A stretch of 36,391 nt of DNA from Limisoma sp963601185. Its GTDB lineage: Bacteria; Bacteroidota; Bacteroidia; Bacteroidales; Muribaculaceae. The first letter of the stretch is position 1. Each line of letters starts with the position of its first letter. The stretch is from positions 1 through 36,391 of the forward strand of contig CAVCEE010000022.1 in NCBI GenBank assembly GCA_963601185.1, read 5' to 3'. The notes under the pieces are model-generated. The model did no database searches and was not told where the DNA came from. It saw nothing but the letters and a program-made list of their open reading frames with translations. This document shows, piece after piece, positions 16,041-24,906 of the stretch. Both the position numbers and the translations under genes were made by a program.

Positions 16041-18037
16041 AGAAAGTACTAACAATACTGATGCTGCTATCAACAACAATCATCTCTGCACTTGCTGCAG
16101 CAGATGATTCTTTGCATATAGAGATGCACGATATCAGAGTGGTTGCAGTGAGGGATAGAACAATAGTAAAACCTCAGGTGCTTTCAGATTCTGTGTTGCA
16201 ACGGATGAACAGCCAGTCGGTTGCTGATGCACTGAGATATTTTACCGGCGTGCAAGTGAAAGATTACGGAGGTATAGGCGGCATCAAGACCGTTAACATC
16301 CGCAGTATGGGCACTAACCATGTCGGTGTGTTCTACAATGGTATTCAGTTGGGCAATGCACAAAATGGACAGGTGGACTTGGGAAGATATTCACTAGACA
16401 ACGTGGAGTCCATTTCGCTCTATAACGGTCAAAAAAGCGACATTTTTCAAACTGCCAGAGATTTAAGTTCGTCAAGTGCGATATACATAATGACCAAACG
16501 GCCACACTTTAAACTGGGGAAAAGATACAATCTTGTTGCTCAGTTCAAGACTGGTAGTTTTGGGTTGGTTAATCCCTCTATCCTTATGGAATATCAAATA
16601 ACCGACAAGGTTTCACTGTTTGCCAATGTTGAATATACAAATGCAAATGGCAGATACAAATTCCGGTACAAGAGGATGAATATTGATGGTTCGGTTGCCT
16701 ACGACACGACAGCGATACGCAGAAATGGAGATGTGGAAGCCTTAAGGACCGAATTGGCCGCCTATGGATTAATCCCAGGCGGAAAGTGGAATATAAACGG
16801 ATATTTTTACACATCAGACCGTGGCATCCCCGGTGCTATTGTAAATAATGTTTTCCGTCATGGCGAAAGGCAAGTTGATAAATCTGCTTTTGGACAGGGC
16901 GCTTTTCAAAAGCGGTTCACCTCATTTTATTCTTTCAAAGTCAGCGGAAAATTTGCATGGGATTACTCAAATTTCTTGCGCAATGATTCCCGGGAGTTGT
17001 TTATTGACAATCACTATTATCAGCAAGAAGCGTATCTATCGTTGTCAAACCTGTTTACTTTAAAACACTGGTGGCGGATATCAGCCGCTTTCGACTGCCA
17101 GATGAACAAGATGAATGCAGATTTGACCGATTTCGCATATCCGACGAGGTGGACGGAATATGCCTCCGTTGCATCGTCCTTCGATTTCTCCCAATTCAGT
17201 GCTCAGGCAAGTTTGTTGGGAACATTCATACAAGAATCCACTAGGTCAAGGAAATTGTACACGGCATCACCAAACAGGAAAGAATTGTCACCAGCGGTAT
17301 TCTTTAGCTATACTCCAATTCAAGAGAGCGATTTCGTTATAACCGGATTTTTTAAAAGGATTTTCCGTATGCCTACATTCAATGACTTGTACTACACCGA
17401 AATAGGTAATGCAAACCTCCGTCCGGAAAGAACGTGGCAACACGATTTGGGCATCGCATACGGAAAGCAATTTGTCAATACAATATGGGAAAGTTTAAAG
17501 ATTAGGGTTGATGGGTATTTCAATAAAGTCTCAGACAAGATAATTGCATATCCTACAGGCCAACAATTCCGATGGACAATGATCAATCTCGGCAATGTGA
17601 AAATTGCCGGCATAGAAACATCTGTTGCTCTTGATGCAAAGATAGAAAATGTAAGAGTCGGGACTAATTTACAGTACACTTTTCAGAAAGCGAGAGATTT
17701 TACAAGCAAAGATGATACATTTTATGGCGACCAAATTCCGTATACTCCAACACATAGTGGGTCGGTAGCTGTGAGAGGTGATTGGAAAGGCTGGCAATTA
17801 AATTATAGTTTCATCTATACTGGCGAACGGTATAATGAGCAAGAAAACACACAATACAATTATGAACAGCCGTGGTACACTCACGATATGTCGGTATCGA
17901 AGTTGTTGCGTATTCGCAAAACGGATTTGAAGATAACGGGAGAGATTAACAATATTTTCAATCAGGCGTATGAGGTTATCCATAATTACCCTATGCCTGG
18001 CCGCAATTACAAACTATCCATAAGATTGATGTTATGA
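16037..18037 (+). CDS. TonB-dependent outer-membrane receptor, BtuB-like
   Basis: A 666-residue receptor with a signal peptide (about 1-20), a TonB-box-like segment near 33-39 (I-R-V-V-A-V-R), a plug domain about 45-150 with the usual V-N-I-R-S-M-G and V-F-Y-N-G-I landmarks, and a 22-strand barrel. It lacks the N-terminal carboxypeptidase-like domain of SusC transporters and is far shorter, as in siderophore and vitamin B12 receptors. The next gene is a BtuG-like beta-propeller lipoprotein, a pairing characteristic of Bacteroidales cobalamin uptake, so B12 or a related corrinoid is the most likely ligand (inference). It overlaps both neighbours by ATGA. No riboswitch can fit upstream because the pseudouridine synthase gene abuts it. 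Confidence 0.85.
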   Translation: MKKVLTILMLLSTTIISALAAADDSLHIEMHDIRVVAVRDRTIVKPQVLSDSVLQRMNSQSVADALRYFTGVQVKDYGGIGGIKTVNIRSMGTNHVGVFYNGIQLGNAQNGQVDLGRYSLDNVESISLYNGQKSDIFQTARDLSSSSAIYIMTKRPHFKLGKRYNLVAQFKTGSFGLVNPSILMEYQITDKVSLFANVEYTNANGRYKFRYKRMNIDGSVAYDTTAIRRNGDVEALRTELAAYGLIPGGKWNINGYFYTSDRGIPGAIVNNVFRHGERQVDKSAFGQGAFQKRFTSFYSFKVSGKFAWDYSNFLRNDSRELFIDNHYYQQEAYLSLSNLFTLKHWWRISAAFDCQMNKMNADLTDFAYPTRWTEYASVASSFDFSQFSAQASLLGTFIQESTRSRKLYTASPNRKELSPAVFFSYTPIQESDFVITGFFKRIFRMPTFNDLYYTEIGNANLRPERTWQHDLGIAYGKQFVNTIWESLKIRVDGYFNKVSDKIIAYPTGQQFRWTMINLGNVKIAGIETSVALDAKIENVRVGTNLQYTFQKARDFTSKDDTFYGDQIPYTPTHSGSVAVRGDWKGWQLNYSFIYTGERYNEQENTQYNYEQPWYTHDMSVSKLLRIRKTDLKITGEINNIFNQAYEVIHNYPMPGRNYKLSIRLML

Positions 18038-19182
18038 AGATGTTGCCCAAAATATTGTTACTCATTTTTGTCCTGTTGCAAGCATGCCGAAATGACGAAG
18101 TGCTGATTGATATGGAGAAAATCCATATTGCACAACCGGAATATACAGACATTGATGGATTCTATTTGCTGAACGAAGGAAATATGGGCAGCAACAAATC
18201 CACGCTTGACTATTTTGACTACAAGGAAGGTAATTATTACAGAAATATCTATGCGGAGAAAAATCCGACAGTGGTAAAAGAATTGGGCGATGTCGGGAAT
18301 GATTTGCTGGTATATGGGAACAAACTGTATGCAGTGATAAACTGCTCGCACAAGGTGGAGGTTATGGATGCGACAACGGCTGTAAGATGCGCGAAGATTG
18401 ACATCCCCAATTGCCGCAATGTGGTTGGCGACAAAGGCTATGTGTATGTAAGCAGTTATGTCGCTCCCGTCCAACTTGATGCAGCAGCACCCAAGGGAGC
18501 GGTTTTTAAGGTCGATACCCTATCTATGCAAGTGGTTGGAAGTGTCGAGGTCGGCTATCAGCCTGAAGAGATGACGGTTATAGGCAATCGCCTATATGTG
18601 GCAAACTCAGGAGGTTATCGCAAACCCGATTATGACAATACGATTTCGGTTATAGACTTGGATAAATTCCAATTGTGCGATGTCATTATACTTGATGGCA
18701 CTGCCAATCTTCATCGTCTCGATCATGATGAGCAAGGTCGGTTATGGGTCAGTTCAAGAGGAAACTATTATGGTGATTTCGATTCGGACTTGTTTGTGGT
18801 TGACCCTCGTAGCAAGAGCATGATTAAAGATATGAAGATTCCAGTGTCAGATATGTGGCAGGATGACCAATATCTTTATATAATCAGTACGGAATGGAAT
18901 TATGTGACAGGTGAAAATACCGTTACATACGCAAAAGTGGATATGGCAGAAATGCAGGTCGTTGACCGTCATTTCATAAAAGATGGGACTGAAACTCAAA
19001 TCAAAGTTCCATACGGCATTGCGGTCAATCCTGTGTCCAAAGATATTTATGTGACAGACGCCAAGTCGTATGTTGTTTCAGGGACAGTGTACTGTTTCGG
19101 AGAAGACGGTATGCTGAAATGGAAGCAAACAGCAGGACAGATTCCTGCTCATTTTGCATTTAAAGGTGATATTAAAAAATAG
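18034..19182 (+). CDS. BtuG-like surface beta-propeller lipoprotein (YncE family)
   Basis: A 382-residue YncE-like beta-propeller lipoprotein. The signal peptide ends in L-L-Q-A-C, with C18 as the lipidated Cys. The following R-N-D-E is acidic, as in the surface-export signal of Bacteroidota lipoproteins. The body repeats propeller-blade phrases such as N-D-L-L-V-Y-G-N-K-L-Y-A-V and G-Y-Q-P-E-E-M-T-V-I-G-N-R-L-Y-V. BtuG proteins of gut Bacteroides bind cobalamin very tightly and sit on top of BtuB. The immediate upstream receptor gene (ATGA overlap) makes the same role likely here. Family is well supported; ligand is inferred. Confidence 0.8.
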   Translation: MKMLPKILLLIFVLLQACRNDEVLIDMEKIHIAQPEYTDIDGFYLLNEGNMGSNKSTLDYFDYKEGNYYRNIYAEKNPTVVKELGDVGNDLLVYGNKLYAVINCSHKVEVMDATTAVRCAKIDIPNCRNVVGDKGYVYVSSYVAPVQLDAAAPKGAVFKVDTLSMQVVGSVEVGYQPEEMTVIGNRLYVANSGGYRKPDYDNTISVIDLDKFQLCDVIILDGTANLHRLDHDEQGRLWVSSRGNYYGDFDSDLFVVDPRSKSMIKDMKIPVSDMWQDDQYLYIISTEWNYVTGENTVTYAKVDMAEMQVVDRHFIKDGTETQIKVPYGIAVNPVSKDIYVTDAKSYVVSGTVYCFGEDGMLKWKQTAGQIPAHFAFKGDIKK

Positions 19183-19186
19183 GAAT

Positions 19187-20395
19187 ATGAGAATAAAAGT
19201 CTTGTTATCGTTGGCTTGCGGTTCGTTGATGACATTTGCAGCCACGCCAGTGCATAACCGTGTGATAGATTACGTGCCTGCACCAGGACAGTTCGTAAAT
19301 GTACTGCCGGAGTGGGAGACTGGTGACGATGCTGCGACGATGGCTCAAAAAGCATATCAGTATATGGTGACCGACGAATCCATCGTCACACTTGGCGCTT
19401 GGGGCGGATATGTCACGGTAGGTTTTGACCACACCATAGTCAACGTGGCAGGCAGCCGGGATTTCTATATTGAAGGAAACTCATTTCAGGCATCCGAATC
19501 TACGACAAAGGGCGGAAGTAGTGAGCCCGGTGTTGTTATGGTTGCTTACGACATTAATAAAAATGGACTGCCGGACGACAATGAATGGTTTGAAATAGCT
19601 GGAAGTGAATATGCAAATTCAGTGCACGATTATGAAATCGTGTATAAGCATCCTGGAACCAATACAGAAGACATCAACTGGTATGACAATAAAGGAGGTA
19701 CAGGCATTGTAAAATATATGGGAGCATTCCATACTCAACCGCATTGGCCGCAATGGTTGGATGACAAAAGCACATTGACCTTTGTCGGTACACAATTGCC
19801 CGATAATTATCGTAAAGAGGGTACGGATTCCGACCCATACTATGTGCTTGCCACGTATGATTATGGATATGCTGACAACTATCCTAATTTCTCTGATGAT
19901 GAGCACATCGTTAGAAATGTAGGTGCGATGATTGACATAGATTGGGCCGTGGACAAATATGGGAATAGGGTAAAGATGCCGGGCGTGGACTTCGTTAGAA
20001 TTTATACAGGCATAAATAAATACAATGGCATTCTTGGCGAGAACAGTACGGAGGTTGGCAGGGTAATCAATGTGCATACCGTCGGTTCTGGCTCATCGGA
20101 AATCGTAGACGGGTCGATAAAGATAGACGAGAGTGTATTGGCGGACTTTTTGGCAAAATATGCCGGGGTTAGCGAAACTTCCAATGATGATGTGCGTCTG
20201 TATATCAATCAAGCCGGGGTGGTGACGTTTTGCTTGTTGCAACCAGCAATGGTGCAAGTGTTTGACTTGAACGGCAAATGCCTTTACAGTAAATTGCGAC
20301 AAGAAGGCGAGGTCTCGGTTGATTTGTCGGGCTACCCGGCAGGAGTGTACTTTGTTTCAGTGGACAAAAAGATAATGAAAGTATTGAAACGCTAA
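19187..20395 (+). CDS. Secreted surface protein with T9SS type A sorting domain
   Basis: A 402-residue exported protein with a signal peptide (about 1-19). The central domain contains an EF-hand-like calcium loop, D122-I-N-K-N-G-L-P-D-D-N-E133. The last 70 residues form a sorting domain of the type IX secretion system: a beta-rich segment with V-F-D-L-N-G-K, then D-L-S-G-Y-P-A-G-V-Y-F-V-S-V and a basic end (M-K-V-L-K-R). Similar cell-surface proteins accompany BtuB/BtuG genes in Bacteroidales, where some (BtuH) bind cobalamin; this one is not a lipoprotein. Start is the ATG at 19187, four bases after the BtuG-like gene; an in-frame TTG at 19154 lies inside that gene and is unlikely. The B12 role is inference from context. 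Confidence 0.75.
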   Translation: MRIKVLLSLACGSLMTFAATPVHNRVIDYVPAPGQFVNVLPEWETGDDAATMAQKAYQYMVTDESIVTLGAWGGYVTVGFDHTIVNVAGSRDFYIEGNSFQASESTTKGGSSEPGVVMVAYDINKNGLPDDNEWFEIAGSEYANSVHDYEIVYKHPGTNTEDINWYDNKGGTGIVKYMGAFHTQPHWPQWLDDKSTLTFVGTQLPDNYRKEGTDSDPYYVLATYDYGYADNYPNFSDDEHIVRNVGAMIDIDWAVDKYGNRVKMPGVDFVRIYTGINKYNGILGENSTEVGRVINVHTVGSGSSEIVDGSIKIDESVLADFLAKYAGVSETSNDDVRLYINQAGVVTFCLLQPAMVQVFDLNGKCLYSKLRQEGEVSVDLSGYPAGVYFVSVDKKIMKVLKR

Positions 20396-20416
20396 TCAGA
20401 ACGCAAAGGGTATTTC

Positions 20417-20446
20417 TTTTGACAGGGCAGTTGATTAGTGTCAAAA
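20417..20446. repeat. Inverted repeat between the B12-type operon and carA
   Basis: TTTTGACA (20417-20424) and TGTCAAAA (20439-20446) are perfect 8-bp inverted arms 14 bases apart. It lies 22 bases after the surface-protein stop and about 57 bases before the carA -7 box. It could be a weak terminator for the upstream unit or a regulator site for carAB. No U-tract follows, and I cannot choose between these. Confidence 0.35.
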
Positions 20447-20502
20447 TATTAGCAAAATCCTAAAAAATGAAAAAGGATTGGTCTCGGACAGAAAAAAATC
20501 CG

Positions 20503-20510
20503 TAACTTTG
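20503..20510 (+). promoter_or_regulatory. -7 promoter element of the carAB unit
   Basis: TAACTTTG matches TAnnTTTG. A degenerate -33 (TTGG) lies 21 bases upstream. The leader to the carA ATG is about 55 bases and shows no clear attenuator hairpin. Confidence 0.6.
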
Positions 20511-20572
20511 TATGGTTTTCTCGATGGTAATCTTGCAAACCGATAATTTGGTAAGTAATCCCCTAAAATGAT

Positions 20573-21643
20573 ATGAGAGAAACGAAAAAAGCTATCCTTG
20601 AATTGGAAGACGGCACAGTCTTTGAAGGCAAATTCTTCGGATATGAGAAGGCTTGCTCTGGAGAGGTCGTTTTTAACACAGCGATGACTGGCTATCCAGA
20701 AAGTTTGACTGACCCGTCGTATGAAGGTCAAATCTTGGTGACAACGTTCCCGCTAATTGGCAACTATGGAGTCCCACCGCAAAATGAGAAAGATGGAATG
20801 GCCAATTATTTTGAGAGTGAGAAGATTCATTGCGAAGCATTGATTTGTCAAGACTATTCTTGGGAATACAGTCATTGGCTTGCAAAGGAAAGCTTGTCTG
20901 ATTGGCTCAAAAGAGAGCAAATTGTTGGAATTTATGGAATCGACACCCGTGCGCTGACCAAGTTGTTGAGAGAAAAAGGCTCAATGCTTGGCCGTATTTT
21001 TATTGACGGAGATGAAAAGCCGACGTTCCATGACCCCAACAAAGAAAACTTGGTGGCCAAGGTTAGTTGCAAAGAGCCAATCGTTTACGGCGAAGGTGAT
21101 AAAACGGTGGTTTTGGTTGACTGCGGCACGAAGAACAATATCATAAGATGTCTTGTAAAACGAGGTGTCAAGGTGGTTAGAGTGCCTTGGGATTATGATT
21201 TTTCTCAAATTGTCTACGATGGTTTGTTCATCTCGAATGGACCTGGCGACCCAGATATGGCGGACGCTACAGTAGCCAATATCAAAAAGGCTTTGTCCGG
21301 CGACAAGCCGATTTGCGGTATTTGTATGGGAAACCAGTTGCTGTCGAAGGCATCCGGCGCGAAAACATATAAATTGAAATACGGACACCGTAGCCATAAC
21401 CAGCCAGTGCGCCAAGTAGGCACAAACAGATGCTTCATCACATCGCAAAATCATGGCTTCGCTGTAGACAGCAGTACACTGGGCGCTGATTGGGAACCGT
21501 TGTTTGTCAATATGAACGACGGCACGAATGAGGGCATCCGGCACAAATCAAAGCCGTTCTTCTCTGCTCAATTCCACCCTGAGGCTTGTAGCGGGCCATT
21601 GGATACCGAATTCATTTTCGACGACTTTATCAAATTGTTGTAA
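20573..21643 (+). CDS. carA: Carbamoyl-phosphate synthase small subunit
   Basis: A 356-residue glutamine amidotransferase subunit that hydrolyses glutamine and passes ammonia to CarB, making carbamoyl phosphate for pyrimidine and arginine synthesis. The class I glutaminase triad is C251 (G-I-C-M-G-N-Q), H335 and E337 (F-H-P-E). The N-terminal CarA domain is complete (L-E-D-G-T-V-F-E-G near 11-19). carB follows after 21 bases. Confidence 0.97.
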   Translation: MRETKKAILELEDGTVFEGKFFGYEKACSGEVVFNTAMTGYPESLTDPSYEGQILVTTFPLIGNYGVPPQNEKDGMANYFESEKIHCEALICQDYSWEYSHWLAKESLSDWLKREQIVGIYGIDTRALTKLLREKGSMLGRIFIDGDEKPTFHDPNKENLVAKVSCKEPIVYGEGDKTVVLVDCGTKNNIIRCLVKRGVKVVRVPWDYDFSQIVYDGLFISNGPGDPDMADATVANIKKALSGDKPICGICMGNQLLSKASGAKTYKLKYGHRSHNQPVRQVGTNRCFITSQNHGFAVDSSTLGADWEPLFVNMNDGTNEGIRHKSKPFFSAQFHPEACSGPLDTEFIFDDFIKLL

Positions 21644-21664
21644 CACCCACAAAACATTCAGACA

Positions 21665-24600
21665 ATGTCAAATCTTAAAAAAGAAAATATAAAGAAAGTC
21701 TTATTGTTAGGATCTGGAGCCCTGAAGATTGGCGAAGCCGGCGAATTTGACTATTCGGGCTCTCAAGCATTGAAGGCTCTAAAAGAGGAGGGGATAGAAA
21801 CTGTTCTGATTAATCCGAACATCGCGACGGTGCAGACATCGGAAGGTTTTGCCGATAAGATTTATTTCTTGCCTGTAACTGCATTCTTTGTAGAAAAGGT
21901 TATTGCCAAAGAACGTCCGCAAGGCATCTTGTTGGCCTTCGGTGGTCAGACAGCCTTGAACTGTGGCGTGGATTTGTATCAAAACGGCATTCTTGAGAAA
22001 TATAATGTAGAAGTGCTCGGTACTCCAGTTCAATCCATTATGGATACTGAAGACCGCGAACTCTTCGTGAAGAAACTTGATGAGATTGATGTTAAGACCA
22101 TTAAAAGTGAGGCAGTTTCGTCGACAGAAGATGCCATTAAGGCAGCCGAAGACTTGGGATACCCGGTCATCGTGCGTGCTGCATACGCATTGGGCGGTCT
22201 CGGTAGTGGCTTCTGCGACAACAAGGAACAACTCGTTGGGCTGGTTGAGAAAGCATTGTCATTCTCTCCGCAAGTGCTTGTCGAGAAATCATTGAAAGGA
22301 TGGAAAGAAGTGGAGTATGAAGTGGTCCGCGACAAATTTGACAACTGTATCACGGTTTGTAATATGGAGAACTTCGACCCTCTCGGAATTCATACCGGAG
22401 AGAGCATCGTTGCCGCTCCGTCACAAACATTGTCGAACGACGACTACCACATGCTTCGCAAATTGGCCATAAAAATCATCCGCCACGTGGGTATCGTAGG
22501 TGAATGCAATGTCCAATATGCTTACGACCCGAACTCGATGGATTATCGGGTAATTGAGGTAAATGCCCGCCTTAGCCGCAGTTCCGCCTTGGCCTCAAAA
22601 GCAACTGGCTATCCGTTGGCTTTTGTCGCTGCAAAGTTGGGATTGGGCTATGGCTTGTTTGACTTGAAAAATACTGTCACCAAGGTTACCTCTGCATTCT
22701 TTGAACCGGCATTGGACTATGTGGTTTGTAAGATTCCACGTTGGGATTTGGGCAAATTCCATGGCGTGAAGAAAGAAATCGGATCGTCGATGAAATCGGT
22801 CGGTGAGGTTATGGCAATTGGCCGTACGTTCGAAGAAGCCATTCAGAAAGGCTTGAGAATGATAGGTCAAGGAATGCACGGATTTATCGAGAATAAAGCA
22901 ATTCAAGTCAATGACATTGACAGTGCGCTCAAAGAGCCTACCGACAAGCGTATCTTCGTAATTGAATCGGCATTTAGAAAAGGGTATACTGTAGATCAGG
23001 TGCATAACTTGACTAAGATAGACAAATGGTTCCTCTGCAAGTTGAAGAATTTGCTGGAAACAGCCGTGGAATTGGAAACCTATTCCGATATAGAAAAACT
23101 CCCGAAAGAACTGGTGCGTCAGGCAAAAGAACAGGGATTCTCCGATTTCCAGATCGCAAGGGCTGTCCTGAAGGGGGAGATGACCGAAACCGAGAAATCG
23201 AATCGACAGGTTCGCCAATTGAGAAAACGGTATGGCATCCTTCCAGTAGTAAAACAAATCGATACATTAGGTGCTGAATATCCAGCCAAAACCAATTATC
23301 TGTATCTTACTTACAACGGAACACAACATGATATTGACTACGAAAACGACGGCAAGTCTGTCGTAGTTCTTGGCAGTGGCGCTTATCGCATCGGCAGTTC
23401 TGTGGAATTTGACTGGTGTAGTGTAAATGCCCTGATGACAGTCGCAAAAGAAGGTTGGCGCTCGGTTATGATAAACTATAACCCAGAGACGGTTTCCACT
23501 GACTATGATATGTGTGACCGACTTTACTTTGACGAGTTGACTTACGAGCGCGTTATGGATATCATTGATTTGGAAACTCCTCACGGAGTAATCTTGTCGA
23601 CCGGTGGACAAATCCCGAACAACCTCGCTACGCGTCTGGATGAGGATGGAGTCAATATTTTGGGTACTTCGGCAAAAAGCATTGACAATGCAGAAGACCG
23701 TCATAAGTTCTCGCAAATGCTTGACGAGTTGCACATTGACCAACCTCGCTGGAGGGAATTGACATCAATGGGCGACATCCATGAATTTGTGGAAGAGGTC
23801 GGTTACCCTGTTCTTGTCCGTCCGTCATACGTGTTGTCGGGTGCTGCTATGAATGTTTGCTCAAATGACGAAGAATTGGAACGCTTCCTTAAACTGGCAG
23901 CCAATGTGTCGAAACAACATCCGGTTGTGGTAACTGAGTTTATCGAGCATGCAAAGGAAATAGAAATGGATGCAGTGGCTCAGAATGGAGAAATCAAAGT
24001 TTATGCAATCTCTGAGCATATCGAATTTGCCGGTGTCCACTCTGGTGATGCAACAATCCAGTTTCCACCGCAAAAATTGTATGTTGAGACAGTACGCCGG
24101 ATTAAGAAAATTTCAAGCCAGATTGCAAAAGCGTTGAACATCTCCGGTCCCTTCAACATCCAATATCTTGCGAAAAACAATGATATCAAGGTTATTGAAT
24201 GTAACCTTCGTGCATCGCGCAGTTTCCCGTTTGTATCGAAAGTGCTCAAACTCAACTTCATTGATTTAGCGACAAAGGTGATGCTGGGAATCCCGGTTGA
24301 GAAACCGAACAAGAATGCATTCGACTTGGACTATGTCGGCATTAAGGCTTCTCAATTCTCCTTCTCTCGCTTGCAAGGCGCAGACCCTGTTTTGGGGGTA
24401 GATATGTCATCGACAGGCGAGGTTGGATGTCTTGGAGACGATACGTCGGAAGCAATCTTGAAGTCAATGCTCTCGGTAGGGTATAAGTTCCCGAAAAAGT
24501 CAGTACTTCTTAGTACTGGTTCTGCAAAGCAGAAAGCAGATATGCTAGATGCTGCAACAATCCTCTATGAAAAAGGTTATAAGTTGTATGCAACAGGTGG

Positions 24601-24898
24601 AACATACAAATACCTGGTAGATAACAAAATTCCAGCAATCCACGTGTATTGGCCAAGTGAGGAAGAGCAACAGCCCCAAGCACTTGAAATGCTGCACAAT
24701 AAAGAATTTGATTTGGTTGTCAACATACCAAAGGATTTGACAAGCAAAGAATTAAGTAACGGTTATAAAATACGTCGTGCTGCGATAGACCTGAATATCC
24801 CATTGTTGACAAATGCCCGTTTGGCGTCAGCCTTTGTAGAGGCCATCGGCAAATATTCAATGGATGATATTGAAATCAAATCGTGGGATGAATATTAA
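21665..24898 (+). CDS. carB: Carbamoyl-phosphate synthase large subunit
   Basis: A 1077-residue subunit, essentially the full E. coli length. It has the two homologous ATP-grasp synthetase halves, one opening with G-S-G-A-L-K-I-G-E-A-G-E-F-D and the second near residue 566 with G-S-G-A-Y-R-I-G-S-S-V-E-F-D. A C-terminal methylglyoxal-synthase-like allosteric domain (about 930-1077) has the A-T-G-G-T motif. It forms carbamoyl phosphate from bicarbonate, ammonia and two ATP. No frameshift or missing region. The next gene begins eight bases downstream, so the carAB transcript probably continues into peptidase and ABC-F genes. Confidence 0.98.
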   Translation: MSNLKKENIKKVLLLGSGALKIGEAGEFDYSGSQALKALKEEGIETVLINPNIATVQTSEGFADKIYFLPVTAFFVEKVIAKERPQGILLAFGGQTALNCGVDLYQNGILEKYNVEVLGTPVQSIMDTEDRELFVKKLDEIDVKTIKSEAVSSTEDAIKAAEDLGYPVIVRAAYALGGLGSGFCDNKEQLVGLVEKALSFSPQVLVEKSLKGWKEVEYEVVRDKFDNCITVCNMENFDPLGIHTGESIVAAPSQTLSNDDYHMLRKLAIKIIRHVGIVGECNVQYAYDPNSMDYRVIEVNARLSRSSALASKATGYPLAFVAAKLGLGYGLFDLKNTVTKVTSAFFEPALDYVVCKIPRWDLGKFHGVKKEIGSSMKSVGEVMAIGRTFEEAIQKGLRMIGQGMHGFIENKAIQVNDIDSALKEPTDKRIFVIESAFRKGYTVDQVHNLTKIDKWFLCKLKNLLETAVELETYSDIEKLPKELVRQAKEQGFSDFQIARAVLKGEMTETEKSNRQVRQLRKRYGILPVVKQIDTLGAEYPAKTNYLYLTYNGTQHDIDYENDGKSVVVLGSGAYRIGSSVEFDWCSVNALMTVAKEGWRSVMINYNPETVSTDYDMCDRLYFDELTYERVMDIIDLETPHGVILSTGGQIPNNLATRLDEDGVNILGTSAKSIDNAEDRHKFSQMLDELHIDQPRWRELTSMGDIHEFVEEVGYPVLVRPSYVLSGAAMNVCSNDEELERFLKLAANVSKQHPVVVTEFIEHAKEIEMDAVAQNGEIKVYAISEHIEFAGVHSGDATIQFPPQKLYVETVRRIKKISSQIAKALNISGPFNIQYLAKNNDIKVIECNLRASRSFPFVSKVLKLNFIDLATKVMLGIPVEKPNKNAFDLDYVGIKASQFSFSRLQGADPVLGVDMSSTGEVGCLGDDTSEAILKSMLSVGYKFPKKSVLLSTGSAKQKADMLDAATILYEKGYKLYATGGTYKYLVDNKIPAIHVYWPSEEEQQPQALEMLHNKEFDLVVNIPKDLTSKELSNGYKIRRAAIDLNIPLLTNARLASAFVEAIGKYSMDDIEIKSWDEY

Positions 24899-24906
24899 TA
24901 AAGAAT

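Noticed and set aside
19154..19186. Upstream TTG start for the T9SS-sorted protein
   Set aside because: It lies inside the preceding gene and adds charged residues before a normal signal peptide; the ATG at 19187 fits better.
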